From contig RHPI01001442.1 in assembly GCA_009103225.1 (NCBI GenBank), forward strand, positions 52,745 through 116,744: 64,000 bases of DNA. The letters are read 5' to 3'. The notes under the pieces were generated by a model. That model had not been told where the DNA came from. It saw only the letters and a program-made list of their open reading frames with translations, and did no database searches. Positions 59,301 to 64,000 of the stretch are shown here, piece after piece. Source of the DNA: Chlorokybus atmophyticus (Eukaryota > Streptophyta > Chlorokybophyceae > Chlorokybales > Chlorokybaceae). Both the position numbers and the translations under genes were made by a program. Position 1 is the stretch's first letter. Every line of letters starts with the position of its first letter.

Positions 59301-62300
59301 ACGTTTGTGCGCGAGTGCGCGTGTGTGCGGTTGTATGCATGTGCAAGTGCGGGTCTGTGCGTGCGTGCGTGCATGCACGTGAGCAAGCGCAAGTGTGTGA
59401 TACACACAATGCACAGCGCAGGCCAGTCAACCACACACGCACATGCTCGCACGCGCACGTGTTATGTATACGCAGACACGCAAGCATGTGTGTGTGCGCG
59501 CGTGTGCGTGTTATAGTAGTACGCGTGTGCGATGCACTTGTGTTGTTGGTTTGGATATCAAGCCACTGCTTCTGTCTGGCCGTGAGGAACACCGACGCGA
59601 TGGACGTCTGCGCCTTGAGCGTCACGAACGAGTCGACCATGATGCCGATGAACATGTTGAAGAGGAGCAGGTTGGACACCAGCATGAACACGATGAAGAA
59701 GAGGGCCATGGAGGGGTTGGCGCCTTGGACGCAGTTGTCCGTGTTCTGGTTGGGACACAAACACACATACACACACGCAGAGTCAGTCAGTCGCTGATGT
59801 GTGAGTCGACAGTGGTAGTCAAGTCAAGACGTCTTGTTGGAAGGCAGCATCAGTGTTGGATGGTCTTACGCTGTTCTTCTGGCTGCAGTCGATGCCAAAG
59901 TACATCACCTGCCACAACCAACCAACAACAGTGTTGAGTCAATGTGTGCATGTCTAAGCGCATGTGTGTATGTGGGTGTGCACACGCGCGTGCGCGTGTG
60001 CGTGCATGCGCGCGCGTGTGTATGTGTACGTGCGTGCGTGCGTGCGCATGTGAATATGTGCATGTGTAGCATGATGTAGGTATCTCTGTTCTGTCTCCTA
60101 CCAGTTCCCAGTTCTCCTGCGTCGTCATCGAGAACAAGCTCACGATGCTCCTCAGTATGTTATCGAAGTTTGGATCCGCCCGCGTCCACGTGTACCCCGC
60201 GGCCAGACACGCGTCCTTGTTGGGGATCGCCTCGCCGCCGTACAACGGAGCTGCGGGATCGCTTGAAGCGTCGCAGTAGTAGAAGGAACCTGTGTGTGTG
60301 TGTATGTGGGTGGGTGGATGTGGGAGTGGGTGTGGGTGTGGTGTATACAGAGAACATGTGTGCGCATGTGTGCTTATGGAGCATGTGGGTGTGTGCATGA
60401 GCGCGTGTATGTGTGATACACACACTACATATGCATGCATGTGCTTGTCCAGAATGCTGTGCATGTGCGTGTGCGTGTTCGTGTGTTTGATAGAAGCTTT
60501 CTGACTGACCCAAGAACAGTTGCATGCCGATGATGCTGTAGGCTATCCAGAAGATGGTCGTCATGAAGACGAGGTTGGCGGCCGCGGGGAACGAGAGCAC
60601 CAAGGCTTCAATCACCACCTGCATGAGAGACACACATTCGTATGTGTGCTGTGATACAAGGACTGCACTGCTTAGACCAAGCCATGCGCTTGAGTGCATG
60701 TCTGCGTGTGATGTGTTTGTACGTGTGCATGTGCATATGTGCGCGAGTGTCTGCATGTAGTTACTTATGTGCATACGCAGAATTGTGGGTATATGCGCAT
60801 GCGCGTGCGCGTGTGCCTGTGAGTGTGAGTGTGAGTGTGCCTGTGCATGTATGCATGTGCATAGTGCGAGTGATGGACAGACATTGTGTGTAAGAGCGTG
60901 CACACGCATGCATGTGTTGGCACGTGTATATGTGTCTTGCCTTTGCTTCAGAGAATCTTGGTATGAGTCTCAGCGGCCTGAACACTCTTACGACCCTCAG
61001 CGCGGACAGACCCGGCACCCCTCGTATGTGGTCGAGGATGAGACCGATGAGCGACACCAGCACGATGACCATGTCCATCACGTTCCACGCGTCGCGACGG
61101 TAGTTGGTGAAACCGAACGCGAGCATCTTGACGCACATCTCGACGAAGAAGATGGAGACGAAGAGGAAGTCGAAGATACCCAACAACTGGGCACACACGC
61201 ACGCAGACACACAAGGGCATTACAGCAAGAAGTAGAGGAGCAGCAGCAGCAGCAGCAACAACGACGATGACGACGACGACGACAACCAGCACAACCAGAA
61301 CACCAACACAACCATCACCAGCCATCCACGCACAGACAATGACACCACCACCACCACCAATACCATAATAAAGCATCACCGACACACCCGTACCACCAAC
61401 AAAACCATAACAACTTGAACGACACCCTCCCCGCACTCACTGTGTGTAGTTTGGAGGCGCTGTCCTGTACGGTCGGGCTGTCGACCGCGAGCAGTATCGA
61501 CGACGCAACCACCATGGTGATGATGAACGACTCGAACACGCTGGACTTGACCACAACACAAAGCCTCAACCTGAACCCTGTCAGCCAACGCCTGTCCACA
61601 CCATCACCGGACCCACTCTCCTCTCCGCGATGGTGATCATGTTGTGACGGTTGTTCTCCCTGTTGTGCTGGATGTGGTTGTGGTTGTGATTGTGATTGTT
61701 GTGGCGGATGGGTTCCGGCGGTCCCTCCGTCGGTTGGCACAGCGGCGTCTGCTTTGCTGCTCCTTCTGCTTGTCGTGTTGCTGTCGGTGTTGAGGTCCAA
61801 CTTGGTGTGGCTCTTGGCCTCCGCCACCACTTGGTCCCACGCAGGCAGCTGGACATCAGCCTCCTGTGGTGTCAACACAACAACATGAGTAACTGTGACT
61901 GCGTGTGGGTGCGCGTGTGCATACATGCATTGGGATACAACAACGACACGTTGTTGTCGTGTCCTCACCGCGCTGGAGGCCAGCTGCGCTATGTTGTGTA
62001 CGGCGAGCTCGCTCGTGGCTTGCGCCAGCCCCTGCAGATGCTTCAGCGCGTGCGGGTCCTAAACAAGAATGCAGTGACTGAGTGAGTGAGTGAGTGAGAT
62101 ACATCAATTCCACGCACACACACTTACCTTCTGTTCCGCTGCGAGCGCCGCCACCGCCCGTTGCAAGTCCCTCTCCAGCCTCGCGTCCACGCTCCCGAAC
62201 GACGAGACGCTCCGGCTGTCGTCGTCGTCGCTGGCGTCGTTGTCGGGGTCGTCCTCTTCTTGGGAGGCGAAGGAGGCGAGGAGCATAGCGAGGAAGACGT

Positions 62301-63300
62301 TCACGGTGAAATCTGCGGGGGAGGAGTGTGGGTGGGTGGGTGGGTGGGTGCGTGCGTGTTGGGATAAAGTGTTGTGTCATCCCCACGTACATGCGCCGAT
62401 GAGCACCGCCAGTATCCAGTATATGACCGACTTGGTCCCCGCGAAGTGCATCCCGTCGAACATCAGCGAGTCCCAGTTGTCACCCGTAAACACCTGATGA
62501 CACACACGCCCCATCATCACCCACCCACCACCACCAGCACCACCACCACAACAACAACATCAACAGCTTGCCTGGAAGACAGTGAGCATGGCTGAGCCGA
62601 AGTTGTTGAACGAGTTGCGCGGGCTCATGGCGGCGGAGAAGTCGTACATGCCGCCGAAGATCTGCATGCCGGAGAGGCTGAATATCACCACCATAAGAAA
62701 CTGCCCACACACGCACGAAGTTAGTTTGGGTTGTGATGTTGGGTGTTGAGTGTTGAGTTGTGGGTGTGATGGTGGTTGTATTCACCAGGAAGAACATGAA
62801 CTCCGCCAGGCCCTTGAGCATGTCGGCCACGAGGGCGAAGAACTTGCGAAGACGCCTCCAAGACCTGGGAGACATGCGTGTGCGTGTGCGTACATGTGTG
62901 CATGGTCGTCTGCAAGTGTGTGATTGCGCATGCGTGTGTGCTTATGTGCCTGTGTGTTCACCTGACCACTTTGAGTATTCTGAGTATGCGGAACACCCTC
63001 AGCGCCGTGAACGATCTGCCAAAGTTGATGAATTGAAGGGCGCTGCTCGCCACCACGATCGCATCAAACAGGTTCCATCTACACGGCTTCGTCCAGTTAG
63101 TGCTGATACTCGACCAGTGCAGTTGTGAGATGAAAGCACAACACTTTGAGAAAACAACACAACACAACACAACTCACTTGTCGGCCCACCAGCGCTTGAA
63201 GCCGAGGACGGTCAGGCGCACGAGGGCCTCGATGGCGAAGAACACCAGGAAAGCGTTGTTGAACATGTCTGAACAAAGATAGCAATGTTTGCGTTGATAC

Positions 63301-63337
<37 letters not shown>

Positions 63338-63576
63338 CACATCTCCCCTCCTTACTTAGTACATGCGCGTATCGCGTGCTCATCCCGTCGTACGCGACCG
63401 CCAGCACGAGCGTGTTGATCCCGATGACGACCGTCACGACCGTCTCGGCGCGGGGACTGATTACGTACGGCTCGGCGCGGCGCTGGAAACGCCGATACAA
63501 ACTCGAACCCATGTCCACCAAACTGGTAGATTGGACACAGTAACAGTACTCAGCATGATGTTGCCTCTGGAGCATG

Positions 63577-63611
<35 letters not shown>

Positions 63612-63906
63612 CTTACCTGTTGACTCTCAGCAGCTGCGGTCCCGCGTGCTTGTGGTCGCTCGTGTGCGGTCCGTACAGGAACGTCTTGATGGTGCGGAAG
63701 TAGTCCCGCAGCCGCGGGAACTCCCACTCGAAGAGGCGGCCGGCCTGGGAGGCGCGGGAGGCGGCGTCGGCGGCAAGGAGTCTCTTCTGCTCCAGCAACT
63801 GGGGAGAGGAGAAGAGTGAGCCAGTTGTCGTGAATTGTGTTGGGTGTTGGTTGTGGATGTGTGGGTGGGTAGGTGGATGGGCGCGATGTGTGTGCGCGAG
63901 CGTGCA

Positions 63907-63937
<31 letters not shown>

Positions 63938-64000
63938 GCATGTTTGCATGCGCGCGTGCGCACGCAAGCATCACACAAGGAGACATGCACGATCGCGCAC
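56302..64000 (-). CDS. Four-domain voltage-gated cation channel, 5' partial
   Basis: Twenty-six exons are visible: 63798-63617, 63522-63356, 63268-63178, 63078-62962, 62864-62786, 62700-62572, 62493-62391, 62312-62128, 62058-61969, 61863-61441, 61186-60941, 60618-60510, 60289-60102, 59908-59870, 59745-59559, 59199-58870, 58645-58531, 58456-58292, 58086-57966, 57896-57784, 57696-57642, 57537-57486, 57318-57198, 57082-56969, 56758-56597 and 56404-56302. They give 1261 residues; domain I lies beyond the right edge. Domains II-IV each show an S4 (RVFRILRILKVVR, RVVRVFRPLRLIPRF, RVARVARLVRVV) and a pore (TGDNWDSLM, TTQENWELVM, TGESWDQLM), giving D/E/E at the filter. That favours Ca2+ selectivity. 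An EF-hand-like stretch (VWQEFDPKGTNFIP) and an IQ motif (IRLQAVVRGFLARKHQ) follow. Four introns are GC-AG and two AT-AC. Confidence 0.94.
57083..57197 (-). other. Putative U12-type AT-AC intron 2
   Basis: In the C-terminal region of the channel. The donor is ATATCCTCCC (from 57197), the branch site TCCTTGAC (57115-57108) and the acceptor ...CTCCAC (ending 57083). Branch-to-acceptor distance is 26 bases, longer than usual. The join (AYGQT to SLLDLPEEVAYKVE) is the in-phase solution found; no suitable GT donor is present. Confidence 0.6.
59200..59558 (-). other. Putative U12-type AT-AC intron 1
   Basis: In the III-IV linker of the channel. The donor is ATATCCAAAC (from 59558), the branch site TCCTTAAC (59224-59217) and the acceptor ...CAACAC (ending 59200). 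The branch A (59218) is 18 bases from the 3' end, within the usual U12 range. Splicing joins KQWLD to VQHQLFKK in phase; no GT-AG pair in this stretch that I found keeps the frame. Confidence 0.75.
61208..61430. repeat. Low-complexity CAG/GAC/CAC intron
   Basis: The channel intron between 61440 and 61187 is composed of trinucleotide-like runs (CAGCAG, GACGAC, CACCAC, AACAACC). Long frames open here on both strands are compositional artefacts. Confidence 0.7.
63302..63336. repeat. CA dinucleotide microsatellite
   Basis: Pure ACAC run in an intron of the channel gene. Similar runs occur at 63577-63608 and 63908-63935. Confidence 0.9.

Noticed and set aside
61078-61968. Long overlapping frames in the low-complexity channel intron and linker
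   Set aside because: Trinucleotide repeats open many frames; only the frame continuous with the S1 and S2 segments of domain III is coding.
63302-63336. CRISPR-like or other array from regular repeats
   Set aside because: These are plain CA microsatellites in a eukaryotic intron; there are no spacers.

Overview
This looks like nuclear DNA of a photosynthetic eukaryote, most likely a green alga. Genes are intron-rich, with standard GT-AG plus several GC-AG and two apparent AT-AC introns. The assignment rests on gene content: a plant-type mitochondrial ATP synthase subunit g, a plastid-type FabG with transit-peptide-like leader, an ESV1/LESV-type tryptophan-rich starch-binding protein, a PPR-SMR protein, and a plant-type HAD (NT5C-like) protein. 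A four-domain voltage-gated cation channel, a TRIC-like channel and a Pmp-repeat membrane receptor fit algae better than land plants. The species cannot be named from sequence alone.

Layout. 1-2.1 kb: GC-rich then AT-rich sequence without recognised genes. 2.1-4.5 kb: divergent pair ATP synthase subunit g (-) and ribosomal protein eS19 (+), sharing a promoter with three telo-box-like motifs. 4.5-8.6 kb: TGCATG-rich region holding several copies of a ~200-bp repeat and exon-like fragments. 9.5-14.6 kb: divergent pair plastid FabG (-) and TRIC-like channel (+). 15.5-18.9 kb: purple acid phosphatase with a C-terminal membrane anchor (-). 20.6-22.4 kb: NT5C-like HAD protein with a 25-nt microexon (-). 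22.4-32.7 kb: AT-rich DNA, hairpins, more repeat copies and unrecognised exon-like ORFs. 32.7-36.7 kb: ESV1/LESV-like protein (-). 37.8-38.9 kb: R3H-domain protein (+). 39-41.3 kb: AT-rich spacer. 41.3-49.0 kb: 21-exon Pmp-repeat/multi-TM receptor (+). 49.7-54.0 kb: PPR-SMR protein (-). 54.2-55.8 kb: possible FAM185A/DUF4097-like gene (+, incomplete). 56.3 kb to the right edge: 3' part of a voltage-gated channel gene (-), domains II-IV plus the C-terminus.

The exon models of ATP-g, eS19, FabG, TRIC, PAP, NT5C, ESV1, R3H, receptor, PPR-SMR and the visible channel were assembled by hand. In each case the summed exon lengths are a multiple of three and every junction is phase-compatible. The genes do not form one pathway. 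They cover mitochondrial energy (ATP-g), translation (eS19), plastid lipid, starch and RNA metabolism (FabG, ESV1, PPR-SMR), phosphate handling (PAP, NT5C-like) and membrane signalling (TRIC, receptor, channel). The most interesting signals are two apparent U12-type AT-AC introns in the channel gene and the repeat family whose left edge resembles a splice donor.
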